Under the pieces are notes generated by a model, which saw only the letters and a list, made by a program, of their open reading frames with translations, was not told the origin of the DNA and made no database searches. Both the position numbers and the translations under genes were made by a program. This document shows, in pieces, positions 1-8,104 of a stretch of 64,000 nucleotides of DNA. The stretch's first letter is position 1. Each line of letters opens with the position of its first letter. The stretch is from the NCBI RefSeq assembly GCF_029714425.1, contig NZ_CP121668.1:7151501-7215500 (forward strand), given 5' to 3'. Origin of the DNA: Bradyrhizobium sp. CB2312. GTDB taxonomy: Bacteria > Pseudomonadota > Alphaproteobacteria > Rhizobiales > Xanthobacteraceae.

Positions 1-2
1 TG

Positions 3-713
3 CCGCTCTATCTCGCCTTTGCCGACCCCATGTACTGCGCCGGGCTGATGCTGCCTCCGATGATCAAGGGCTTCCGTTTCCATGTCATCGACATGGACAA
101 CACAGCCGGCGACAGCCTACTCGAGCTCGACGCACCCGCCGACAGCTACCACATTGCCGCCCTGCTTCGCGACAACGAGCGCTTCGGCATCGATCGCATC
201 ATTTCTCGAACTCATGGCGAGGTCGTCGTGGCCGTTTCGGCACAGCGCCTCCACGCGATCGCAGGCAAGTACACCGGCAAGGATGATCCAGTCGCGATCG
301 TCAGGAACCAGGGGATTTTCCCAGCTCCGGAGGAAATAGTCTCGCCGTTCGCCAAAGCGCACTTCGTGGGCGGCGATGCACGCGGCTCGCATGTGATGCC
401 GCTCATGCCGGTGCCACTCAACACGTCCGTTACGGGCATGTACTGCCTACCGATCGTTTCTTGCGTCGGCTTTTCGATCGACAGGGAAGGCCGCTTTGCC
501 GAGTCCTACACCGATTTCTTCGACAACCCGGCATGGGATGAGGTCCGCCGGCGCGCCCAGCGCAAGGCCATCGAGATGCGCAGCCAAGGCTGGTCTGGCG
601 CCGCCATGCTACCCTATTCCGAACTGGAATATGGCGGCTTCCGCGACACCGTGTCCGGACTGCTGAAGCGTTTTCGACTGCGCGACGACCGCAAGCCGGA
701 AGCGGCCGAGTAG
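3..713 (+). CDS. Archaeal-type fructose-1,6-bisphosphate aldolase/phosphatase, 5'-truncated
   Basis: This is the C-terminal 236 residues of a bifunctional FBP aldolase/phosphatase (class V FBPase), which makes fructose 6-phosphate from triose phosphates in gluconeogenesis. The frame is open from base 3, before the first visible ATG at 30, so the start lies outside the window. Family blocks are clear: LAFADPM followed by KGFRF at the left edge, and the active-site block GKYTGKDDP. By the family's numbering that block supplies the Schiff-base Lys (codon 279-281) and the Tyr three residues before it. The late ELEY block carries the conserved Tyr near codon 630. All residues that switch between the two activities therefore seem retained in the visible part. 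A phosphofructokinase gene follows 90 bp downstream on the same strand, probably in one unit. The family is best known from archaea and deep-branching bacteria. Confidence 0.88.
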   Translation, partial: PLYLAFADPMYCAGLMLPPMIKGFRFHVIDMDNTAGDSLLELDAPADSYHIAALLRDNERFGIDRIISRTHGEVVVAVSAQRLHAIAGKYTGKDDPVAIVRNQGIFPAPEEIVSPFAKAHFVGGDARGSHVMPLMPVPLNTSVTGMYCLPIVSCVGFSIDREGRFAESYTDFFDNPAWDEVRRRAQRKAIEMRSQGWSGAAMLPYSELEYGGFRDTVSGLLKRFRLRDDRKPEAAE

Positions 714-803
714 CGACCGCCTCCAACCAGAAACCGGAGCGACGTTCACCGTTCAATCGACAGATGCAGGCGCTATGACGACATGCCGATCCGGGAGGTG
801 GAT

Positions 804-1991
804 ATGGCCAAAAAACGCATCGGCATTCTCACGGGCGGCGGCGACGTCGCCGGCCTCAATGCAGTCATCAAGAGCGTGACTTATCGCGGCAGTGAGGACG
901 ACATCGAGGTTGTCGGCCTGCGCCGTGGTTGGGAGGCCCTCACGCACCTGAACCTCGACGACCCAAACAGCAGGTCCCACTACGTCATCCCGCTGAATCG
1001 TGAAAACACTCGAACCATCGACCGGCGCGGCGGCACCGTGCTGCACTCGAGCCGCCTCAATCCCTCCAAAATACAAAACCTGCCCGATCATCTCGTCGGC
1101 AACGATGTTCCGGTCTCGCTGAGCACCAACGGCGGCATTGCGACAAAGACGTGGGACCTCACCAGCCGGGTGCTCGCTAACCTTTCGGGACTTGGCATCG
1201 AACACCTGATCGCCATCGGCGGCGACGACACGCTCAGTTATGCGGCCAAGCTCAACGAACTCGGCGTCAAGATCATCGCCATCCCGAAGACGATGGACAA
1301 TGACGTCCGCAACACCGAGTACTGCATCGGCTTCTCGACCGCGATCACCCGCGCCAGCGATGCCATCCAGCGGCAGCGCACCACCGTCGGCTCGCACGAG
1401 CGAATTGGCATTTTCCGCGTCTTTGGCCGGGATGCCGGATTTACGGCACTCTACACCGCGTATGCCACCTCGATACGATGCGTCATACCGGAGTATAAGG
1501 TCGACCTCGACAAGCTGATCCAGTTGCTCATCGAGGACAAGCGGGCCAATCCAAGCAACTACGCGCTGATCGTGCTCAGCGAGGGAGCTCAGTGGCAAGG
1601 CTACAAGCTGCGGGAATACGGCGAGCCTGACGCCTACGGTCACCGCAAGAAGGCCAACGTGGCGGAATCGCTTGCCGACGAGATCAAGCAGCGCACCGGC
1701 GAGGAGACGATCACCTCCGATCTCACCTACGATCTGCGATCGGGCGATCCGGACTTCATCGACAAGCTTGTGGCCCTGACTTTCGGTAACATGGCCTACG
1801 ATGCCATGCTGGAGAGCAAGACCGGCCTCATGTCGGCGCTGGTCGAGGGCCGCTACGACCTCGTGCCCATCCCTGACGCCAAGCTCGGTCCGCGCAAATT
1901 GGACGTTGCGAGCAGCTACAACACGGAGCGCTACCGCCCCATCTACGCCAACAAGCAGGGGCTGCCGATCTTTCTCAACCGCGCGTCTTAG
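804..1991 (+). CDS. 6-phosphofructokinase, PfkA superfamily, probably pyrophosphate-dependent
   Basis: This 395-residue enzyme interconverts fructose 6-phosphate and fructose 1,6-bisphosphate. The ATG at 804 is chosen because GGGAGGTGG lies just before it and the protein then starts MAKKRIGILTGGGD, the normal PFK beginning; an ATG at 783 in frame has no comparable site. The phosphoryl-donor loop reads GGDD (residues 139-142) and the catalytic loop PKTMDND (161-167, catalytic Asp165). ATP-dependent enzymes have Gly at the second Asp of GGDD and at the Lys after Pro. Asp and Lys at these places are the established signature of PPi-dependent PFKs, so the reaction may be reversible. It sits directly after an archaeal-type FBP aldolase/phosphatase. 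The donor is inferred from two residues, not shown. Confidence 0.9.
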   Translation: MAKKRIGILTGGGDVAGLNAVIKSVTYRGSEDDIEVVGLRRGWEALTHLNLDDPNSRSHYVIPLNRENTRTIDRRGGTVLHSSRLNPSKIQNLPDHLVGNDVPVSLSTNGGIATKTWDLTSRVLANLSGLGIEHLIAIGGDDTLSYAAKLNELGVKIIAIPKTMDNDVRNTEYCIGFSTAITRASDAIQRQRTTVGSHERIGIFRVFGRDAGFTALYTAYATSIRCVIPEYKVDLDKLIQLLIEDKRANPSNYALIVLSEGAQWQGYKLREYGEPDAYGHRKKANVAESLADEIKQRTGEETITSDLTYDLRSGDPDFIDKLVALTFGNMAYDAMLESKTGLMSALVEGRYDLVPIPDAKLGPRKLDVASSYNTERYRPIYANKQGLPIFLNRAS

Positions 1992-2251
1992 CGTGCCGGA
2001 CCGGGCGAGCCAGCAGTAAGTCCGACCAATGTCCGTTCTGCCGCTGAAAGCGGACGTCAATGCAGAGGGCTCACGCTGACGGCCGTCTGAAATCGACTGG
2101 GCGCTGGAGCGGCTTGCTGCCACCCTGACGCAGGATTTCGCTTGAGGCTGGCCTGCGTCGGAAGACCGCATGCCGGCGGCGGCCGACAACGAACGATTCC
2201 GCCACCCGCGCGTTGAAAGTCGTGGGCAATTACGAGCTGGGAGCGACGATC

Positions 2252-4096
2252 ATGCTTCCGCGTGGCGTTGGCCTGACGGCTGTCTTGGTCGGTGTCTCGA
2301 TGCTGGCGACCAGCGTCGGCGCGTTCGCCCAAGGACCCGGCCAGGGACATGGAAGGGGCGGGCCAGGCGCGGCGCCGGCAGCACGGCCAGCAGCACCACC
2401 GGCCATGCCCCGTCCGGCAGCCCCACCGCCGATGGCACGTCCCGCCGCGCCGGCATTCCATCCCCCGGCCATGCCGCAGCGACCGGCCATGGCGCCACAT
2501 CCTGTGCCGCATATCGCCTCGCCGCCGCCGCGTCCGGCTCCCCACTTCGCTGCACCACCGCCGCGGGCGGCCCCGCACATCGCAGCGCCGCGGCCTGAAT
2601 TTCATCGGACACCGGCAGCTCCGCAACGTCCGGCCATGACGGCGCGGCCGACGCCGCATATCGCCGCCCCTTCACGCCCCAGCGCACCGGCCGCCGCGGG
2701 CGAGCAGCTGTCGCGACGGGACCAGATCGATCAGCGCGCGCAACGGCATCAGCAGCAGATCGAGCAGCGCCAGCAGATGGTGCAGCAGCGGCAGCGCGAG
2801 ATGCTGTCGCGCCAGACGACGGAACGCCAGACCCGCATTGATCGCCTGCAGCAGCGCGTGCAGCAACTCCAGTCGCAGAAACCGGAAGGCGCCCGGGCGC
2901 TGCGCGAGCAGCAACGGACACTCCAGACGCAGAACCGCTTGCTTGACCGTGAGCAGCGCGCTCAGCAAAGCGATCTGGCACGCCAACAGCGACTTGGACT
3001 GCAAGCTCCGACCGGGCGGGCGCCGGCGATTGCGGCCGCCGCGCAGGCCACCCAGCGCGGGCGGTTTGCCGAGCGCTTCCGCGACCAGGCGCCTGCGCAG
3101 GCCCAGGCGGCGCTCACCACCCGCCAGAGCGGCTGGGCTCCCCGGCAGGCCTGGCGACATCGCCATCCCGCGGTGTTCGTCGCTTGGCTTGGGCCCGTGT
3201 TCTGGCCTTATGCCTATTCCGACATCTTCGACTACACGTTCTGGTCCTATGCCTACGAGCCCGGCTATTGGGCGTACGCGTATGACGACTTCGTCGACAC
3301 CGTGTTCTGGGGTGGTGACGACCCCTATTCCGCCTATGCCAGCATCAATCCGCAGGACTACCCGCCAGCCGGCGGCGGCGGCCGCGTTCGCCAGCGCGCC
3401 AGCGTGAGCCCGCAAACGCTACAGCAATTGTGCGGCACACCGGACAAGGGCGTGACCGCCTGGCCGCTTGCCGACATCGCGCGGGCCGTGCGCCCGACAC
3501 CGGAGCAACGCGCACTGCTCGACGAGCTGAAGACCGCGGCGGCCAAGGCCGCCGGTGTGTTCAAGGACTCTTGCGCGGAGACCTATGCACTGACTCCGCC
3601 TGGCCGCCTGCGCGCGATGATGAACCGCGTCAGCGCGACGCTGGAAGCCGTCAAGATCGTACGGCCGGCACTGGAGACTTTCTACAACTCGCTCAGTGAC
3701 GAGCAGCAGGCCAGCTTCAACGCGCTCGGTCCCAATGTCGGCGAGCGCTCGCCGCAACAGCAAGCCAACGCCGAGGGCTGCGGCGATCCGAAATCCGGCC
3801 TGACCCAGTTGCCGATCCAAAGGATCGAGGCTGTGCTCCACCCCGCCGGCAAGCAGAAGGAGGCGCTCGACCGCCTCAGCGAAGCGACAGCCAAGGGTGT
3901 TGAAGGCCTGCAGGCGGCCTGTCCAAACGATGTGCCCCTGACGCCGGTCGGACGGCTGGAGGCGATGCAGCGCCGGCTCGAGGCCATGCTGACGGCCGCC
4001 AAGCTGGTCGAACCTGCCCTCGACGAGTTCTATGCCACGCTGAGCAGCGAGCAGAAGGCGCGCTTCAACACGCTGCAACAGGTCGCAGGTCAATGA
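2252..4096 (+). CDS. Secreted LTXXQ (Spy/CpxP-like) repeat protein with Pro/Ala- and Gln-rich segments
   Basis: A 614-residue exported protein. The ATG at 2252 follows GGGAGCG and begins a typical signal peptide ending AFA before Gln27; an upstream TTG in the same frame at 2213 is less likely. After the signal come a Pro/Ala/His-rich low-complexity stretch (about 28-150), a Gln/Arg-rich probable coiled coil (about 155-265), an aromatic segment full of Tyr-Ala-Tyr and Trp (about 305-370), and two related C-terminal domains. Each C-terminal domain contains a Cys pair, an LTP-G-RL block and a late LS-EQ-A-FN block, as in LTXXQ/Spy-type periplasmic proteins common in Bradyrhizobium. Spy proteins act as envelope stress chaperones; whether this larger form does is unknown. 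It is not obviously in an operon. Confidence 0.8.
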   Translation: MLPRGVGLTAVLVGVSMLATSVGAFAQGPGQGHGRGGPGAAPAARPAAPPAMPRPAAPPPMARPAAPAFHPPAMPQRPAMAPHPVPHIASPPPRPAPHFAAPPPRAAPHIAAPRPEFHRTPAAPQRPAMTARPTPHIAAPSRPSAPAAAGEQLSRRDQIDQRAQRHQQQIEQRQQMVQQRQREMLSRQTTERQTRIDRLQQRVQQLQSQKPEGARALREQQRTLQTQNRLLDREQRAQQSDLARQQRLGLQAPTGRAPAIAAAAQATQRGRFAERFRDQAPAQAQAALTTRQSGWAPRQAWRHRHPAVFVAWLGPVFWPYAYSDIFDYTFWSYAYEPGYWAYAYDDFVDTVFWGGDDPYSAYASINPQDYPPAGGGGRVRQRASVSPQTLQQLCGTPDKGVTAWPLADIARAVRPTPEQRALLDELKTAAAKAAGVFKDSCAETYALTPPGRLRAMMNRVSATLEAVKIVRPALETFYNSLSDEQQASFNALGPNVGERSPQQQANAEGCGDPKSGLTQLPIQRIEAVLHPAGKQKEALDRLSEATAKGVEGLQAACPNDVPLTPVGRLEAMQRRLEAMLTAAKLVEPALDEFYATLSSEQKARFNTLQQVAGQ

Positions 4097-4190
4097 AGGG
4101 ACGCGTTCACTCGTTGCGGCCTCGTTCTGATCCCACGCGGAAATCGTTTTCTGCCGGCATCATTGGTGCTTGTGATCGCTTGAGGCTGCT

Positions 4191-4310
4191 CTAAGGCGCG
4201 ATGAGATCAGGATGAATCGTCATCGCGCTTTGGGATGTTTGAGCACGATCTTTTCGGAAAACCGCTGCGTACCTTGCGCTAGCGCGGCCCTCCGGGTCCG
4301 GATCATGCTC
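4191..4310. repeat. Dispersed Rhizobiales intergenic repeat
   Basis: The first part has GCGCGATGA (4196-4204) and its exact reverse complement TCATCGCGC (4220-4228). The second part reads like a widespread Bradyrhizobium intergenic sequence: a TTTCGGAAAACCGCTGC block followed by GGGTCCGGATCATGCTC. The family assignment is from memory of similar genomes. Only one copy was noticed in this window. Confidence 0.55.
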
Positions 4311-4771
4311 TGTCTCATTCGAGCCAATGAGGTTGCGTCGTTGCAAGTGAGTTGCATTGCTGGAAGTGAGAAGACAACTCGAGATCGGCCAGGTGATCCC
4401 AGTATTCTGCTTCGGCGAGCAGCTTCCATTTGTTCATGCTGTTTTATGCGGCCTGTTGGCGGCACAGTGAGCTCATCGCACGCAAGCGTCGCACCTTCTC
4501 CACTGCGGACCTCCTCCCTTCGCACTTGCTTGTCTGCAAGCGCATTTGTGTTGTCACAGCTTCGCAGATCGAATTGACGAGTGATAGTCCGGTGTTTGAC
4601 GGTAAATCTATGATAGCGCAATCGTCTGACTTTTAAGTCGCGCGCCCGGACTTGAAACCATTTAGGCCCGACACATTGAATTCCACGATCGTCCTTGGCG
4701 TTTCTTTCGCTGCAATAAAGCACGCGGAGGCTTTCGGCAGAGGTCCCCGGCCCTTTCGCGCCGATCACAAC

Positions 4772-4803
4772 AATGGCCCCGACGATTGCGCGCCGGGGCC
4801 ATT
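4772..4803. other. Strong GC-rich hairpin
   Basis: AATGGCCCCG and its reverse complement CGGGGCCATT are separated by 12 bases, giving a 10-bp stem. No clear T-run follows on either strand, so it is a weak candidate for an intrinsic terminator. It may be part of a repeat. No gene ends next to it. Confidence 0.5.
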
Positions 4804-5290
4804 CGAGATCAACAGGCAAGGGTACATCCGCCGCGTCTGCTGATCGTTGATGCCACTGATCACCACATCCAATCTGGCGCAGACTGTGACGAGGCTGCGG
4901 CATCGAGATGACGATATTCTGCCTGGGACTGATCGCCGTCCACCGCATCATTGGTGGTACTCCGACCGGCTAGCTGCTTCGCCAGCTAGAGGGGCCGTGC
5001 CGCCGGCGGCCAAGCCGGTCGAAGGCGCGCTGCAACAGGTCGCAAGCCCGCGGGCCGGGCGCACTTGTGGTAACCAGGGGCGTGAACTCACAAACGCTGC
5101 CGCGGATCAGCGCGCCGATATCTGCTCTACGCCCGACAGCGGCGGAATAGCGGACATCCCTCAACCGGCGCTTGGGGCCAGCAGCTGACATGGCGCGCCA
5201 CGCGATGTTCGACGGATTTCGCTGGACACCGGCACGCCAACGTCCGGCCAGACCCCCGAGGAAAGGACGCCCGGCCGGATTGCTGAGGCA

Positions 5291-7852
5291 TCAGTTGTTC
5301 GCGCCGGCGCGCGCGTGCCGAATGACCTGATGCTCGTCGCTGGTGAGCTGCACCGGCCCGACCTTGAAGGTGAGCTTGTCGAGCTTGCCGGTGAAGCGGA
5401 ACGGCACCTGATAGTCCTTGTCGTCAACGGGGGTACGGGTATCGACACCCACGTCGAAGGTTTCCTCGATGGCAATGATGAACGGAATGGTGTGCGGGAT
5501 TTTGTTGTTGGCGACCTCCTTGCCGTCCACCTTCAGAACGCCCGTGCCGCCCTTGCCGAAGCCAGGTCCATCGTATCTGAAGTCGAACACGATGGTGTGC
5601 TTGCCGGGTGCGAGCGCATTCGGGCCTTCCCACCGGAAGCGTTCCAGGTCGAGGAAGTTGTAGAGAAATACTGGCTTGCCCTTGAGCAGATACAGGCCGT
5701 AGCCGCCGAAGCGTCCCCCTTCAGTGACGATCATCCCTTCGCTGCCGTCCTGTGAGCCCGCACGCCCAACGGTCGAACCAGCACTGCCCGGAATGTCCAC
5801 TTCGGCGGTGATCGTATAAGACCTGTTCAGGATGCTGGGCGCATCGCTCTCGGGCAAGCCTGATAACTCGCCCGAGTAAGTGAAGGCGTTCCGACCGGCG
5901 GTCGCACTTGGCCTTGGTGCGATGATGCGCGGAAGCACCGAGTTGTCCAGCGGAAACACATTGTACTTCGTCGCCTCGACCATAAACAGCTCCTGCAGCT
6001 CGCGCAGCTTGTCTGGCATCTTCGCCGCAAGGTCGTTGCTCTCCGAGTAATCCTCGGCAATGTTGTAGAGCTCCCACTTGTAGCCATTGACCACGTCCGT
6101 GGGCAGCTTGGCGGTGCCCAGGAGCCATGGCGGTGCAGGTGGCGTTGTCGCCGCGATCCAACCGTCGTGATAGATCGCGCGATTGGCGAACATCTCGAAA
6201 TACTGCGTTGTTCGCGCCGACGGCACGTTGGCGCTCGACTTGTCGAAGGTGTAGCTCATGCTGACACCTTCAATGGGCTTCTGCGCGATGCCGTTGACCA
6301 TCACCGGCGCGGGAATGCCGGTTGCCTCAAGGATCGTCGGTACGATGTCGATCATGTGGTGGAACTGGGTGCGGATGCCGCCCGTATCCTTGATGCGGTT
6401 CGGCCAACAGATCGCCATGCCCTGACGGGTGCCACCGAAATGCGACGCCACTTGTTTCGTCCATTTGAACGGAGTGTCGAAGGCCCATGACCAGGCCACC
6501 GACATGTGCGGATAGGTGGCGGCTGACCCCCAAGCGTCGTATGCCTTCAATTGATCGGCGATCGGCAGGTCCAAGATACCATTGTAGGCGGTGTATTGGT
6601 TGGGTGTGCCGACCGTTGTGCCTTCTGCACTCGTGCCATTGTCACCGCTGATATATATGATCAGCGTGTCGTCCAGCTTGCCTTGGTCCTGGACTTCCTG
6701 GATCACGCGGCCGATCTCATGGTCGGTGTAGGCAGCGTAACCGGCGAATACCTCCGCTTGCCGCGCGAACAGCTTTTTTTCGTCGGCTGTCAGCGTGTCC
6801 CACTTTTTCAGATCATCCGGCCAAGGCGTGAGTTGGGTGTTCGCCGGGATGACGCCAAGCCGCTTTTGATTGGCAAAGATCTGCTCGCGAAGTTCGTTCC
6901 AGCCCATGTCGAACTTGCCCTTGAACTTGTCGATCCATTCCTTGGTCGGCTGATGCGGCGAATGGGTGCCGCCGGGCACGTAATAGAGGAAGAACGGCTG
7001 ATCCGGATTGGCCGCATTGAGCTGTCGCAGGTGGGCGATCGCATCGTCGGCCATGTCCGTGGTCAGATTGTAGGTGGAGTTTCCGACCCAGGGGAAAACC
7101 TGGGTGGTGTTCCGGAACAGATATGGCGTCCACTGGTTGCTCTCGCCGCCCATGAAGCCATAGAAGTAGTCGAAGCCCATGCCGATGGGCCATTGATCGA
7201 ACGGCCCCGTCACACCGTACTGATAACTCGGCGTGTTGTGGTTCTTGCCAAACCAGGACGTGGCGTAGCCGTTCTGTTTGAGGATCGTGCCAATGGTGGC
7301 ACTCTCAGGTCCGATGATGCTGTCGTAACCCGGATAGCCCGTCGATTGCTCCGAGATGATGCCGAACCCCACGGAGTGGTGATTGCGGCCGGTGATCAGC
7401 GCCGCCCGCGTCGGCGAGCAAAGGGCCGTGGAGTGGAACTGAGTGTAGCGCAGCCCCATTTGCGCAATGCGATCCATTGCAGGTGTCGGGACGACGCCAC
7501 CAAACGTCCCCGAAACGCCGTAGCCTTGGTCGTCGGTCATGATCAGGAGAACGTTGGGCGCACCCTTGGGCGGCACCACGCGGGCGGGCCAATACGGTTT
7601 TGACTGGCTGGCTTGAAGGTTGATGTCGCCGCCGAACTTCGGTGGCGGTGGCGGAAGATACTTTCCGTCTATCGTCGTGGTGGCCCCGGGTGAGCCCGGC
7701 GTGCCGGTGGTTTGCTGCGCGAGGCTGGTTGTTCCCAGTGCGCACAGCAAATAGGCGGCGCTGAGTGTGGTGCCGCAAAGCAGTAAGTTGCGGCGGTTTA
7801 GTAAACAGCTTTCTGGCTTTGAGTTATCGTCATCCTGACGGGTACGGGTCAT
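5291..7852 (-). CDS. Exported arylsulfatase (type I sulfatase family)
   Basis: An 853-residue sulfatase that would hydrolyse sulfate esters in the periplasm. The chosen ATG (7852) has AGGGAGC seven bases upstream; an earlier in-frame start adds 21 unlikely residues. The N-terminus has Asn-Arg-Arg-Asn followed by a hydrophobic stretch and TSLAQ, a probable twin-arginine-like signal. The metal-binding DDQG lies at 107-110 and the sulfatase signature CSPTR at 145-149, whose Cys145 would be converted to formylglycine. Length and the C-terminal beta-rich extension fit the large arylsulfatases of alphaproteobacteria. A perfect FixK/FNR-type box lies 72 bp upstream, suggesting control by oxygen. No formylglycine-generating enzyme is seen next to it. 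Confidence 0.88.
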   Translation of the reverse strand: MTRTRQDDDNSKPESCLLNRRNLLLCGTTLSAAYLLCALGTTSLAQQTTGTPGSPGATTTIDGKYLPPPPPKFGGDINLQASQSKPYWPARVVPPKGAPNVLLIMTDDQGYGVSGTFGGVVPTPAMDRIAQMGLRYTQFHSTALCSPTRAALITGRNHHSVGFGIISEQSTGYPGYDSIIGPESATIGTILKQNGYATSWFGKNHNTPSYQYGVTGPFDQWPIGMGFDYFYGFMGGESNQWTPYLFRNTTQVFPWVGNSTYNLTTDMADDAIAHLRQLNAANPDQPFFLYYVPGGTHSPHQPTKEWIDKFKGKFDMGWNELREQIFANQKRLGVIPANTQLTPWPDDLKKWDTLTADEKKLFARQAEVFAGYAAYTDHEIGRVIQEVQDQGKLDDTLIIYISGDNGTSAEGTTVGTPNQYTAYNGILDLPIADQLKAYDAWGSAATYPHMSVAWSWAFDTPFKWTKQVASHFGGTRQGMAICWPNRIKDTGGIRTQFHHMIDIVPTILEATGIPAPVMVNGIAQKPIEGVSMSYTFDKSSANVPSARTTQYFEMFANRAIYHDGWIAATTPPAPPWLLGTAKLPTDVVNGYKWELYNIAEDYSESNDLAAKMPDKLRELQELFMVEATKYNVFPLDNSVLPRIIAPRPSATAGRNAFTYSGELSGLPESDAPSILNRSYTITAEVDIPGSAGSTVGRAGSQDGSEGMIVTEGGRFGGYGLYLLKGKPVFLYNFLDLERFRWEGPNALAPGKHTIVFDFRYDGPGFGKGGTGVLKVDGKEVANNKIPHTIPFIIAIEETFDVGVDTRTPVDDKDYQVPFRFTGKLDKLTFKVGPVQLTSDEHQVIRHARAGANN

Positions 7853-7923
7853 TGGAAGCTCCCTTTCGGAAACGTCAGAACCCTGTGGACGCGCAACCGA
7901 GACACAACGCCGCAAAGCTTCCT

Positions 7924-7937
7924 TTGATCTAGATCAA
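7924..7937 (-). promoter_or_regulatory. FixK/FNR-type box upstream of the sulfatase gene
   Basis: TTGATCTAGATCAA is a perfect 14-bp palindrome matching the TTGAT-N4-ATCAA consensus of FNR/FixK activators. Its centre is about 78 bp from the sulfatase ATG. A class II site 41.5 bp upstream of transcription start would put that start near 7889. The same 14-mer occurs at 35284-35297. Confidence 0.7.
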
Positions 7938-8104
7938 CTTGCCGCCCATGGGTCCGAAACGTCGGCTTCGAGTCATTTGCAGCGGTCAGCCTATCAGTCG
8001 GGCGGCGTCCGGCTTCCCTCAGACAGCAGACATGGCGATGGCTTTCGTGGTGTTCAGCTCAGGGCTAAGAGCTGCTCTCCGTGCTCCACCCGCAATCTAC
8101 CAGT

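Larger units (their letters stand above)
4097..5290. other. Gene-poor, repeat-containing intergenic region
   Basis: No convincing gene was found in about 1.2 kb. Open frames here (for example a 243-codon frame on the minus strand at 4220-4951) lack family resemblance and cross repeat sequence. The left part holds a dispersed Rhizobiales-type repeat, the middle a strong GC-rich hairpin. Part of 4970-5191, read on the minus strand, encodes a string starting MSAAGPKRRLRDVR, which resembles spurious proteins repeatedly predicted from intergenic DNA in this group. A related string, MGPKRRLR, appears at about 7950 on the plus strand. I read the region as decayed or repetitive DNA. Confidence 0.6.

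Noticed and set aside
753..2189. 478-codon open frame antisense to the phosphofructokinase gene
   Set aside because: It mirrors a well-supported gene and has no recognisable domain; high GC produces such frames.
4220..4951. 243-codon minus-strand frame in the gene-poor region
   Set aside because: It crosses a dispersed repeat and shows no family resemblance or good start.
6551..7603. 350-codon frame opposite the sulfatase gene
   Set aside because: Shadow of a gene with clear motifs; no ribosome binding site or family resemblance.
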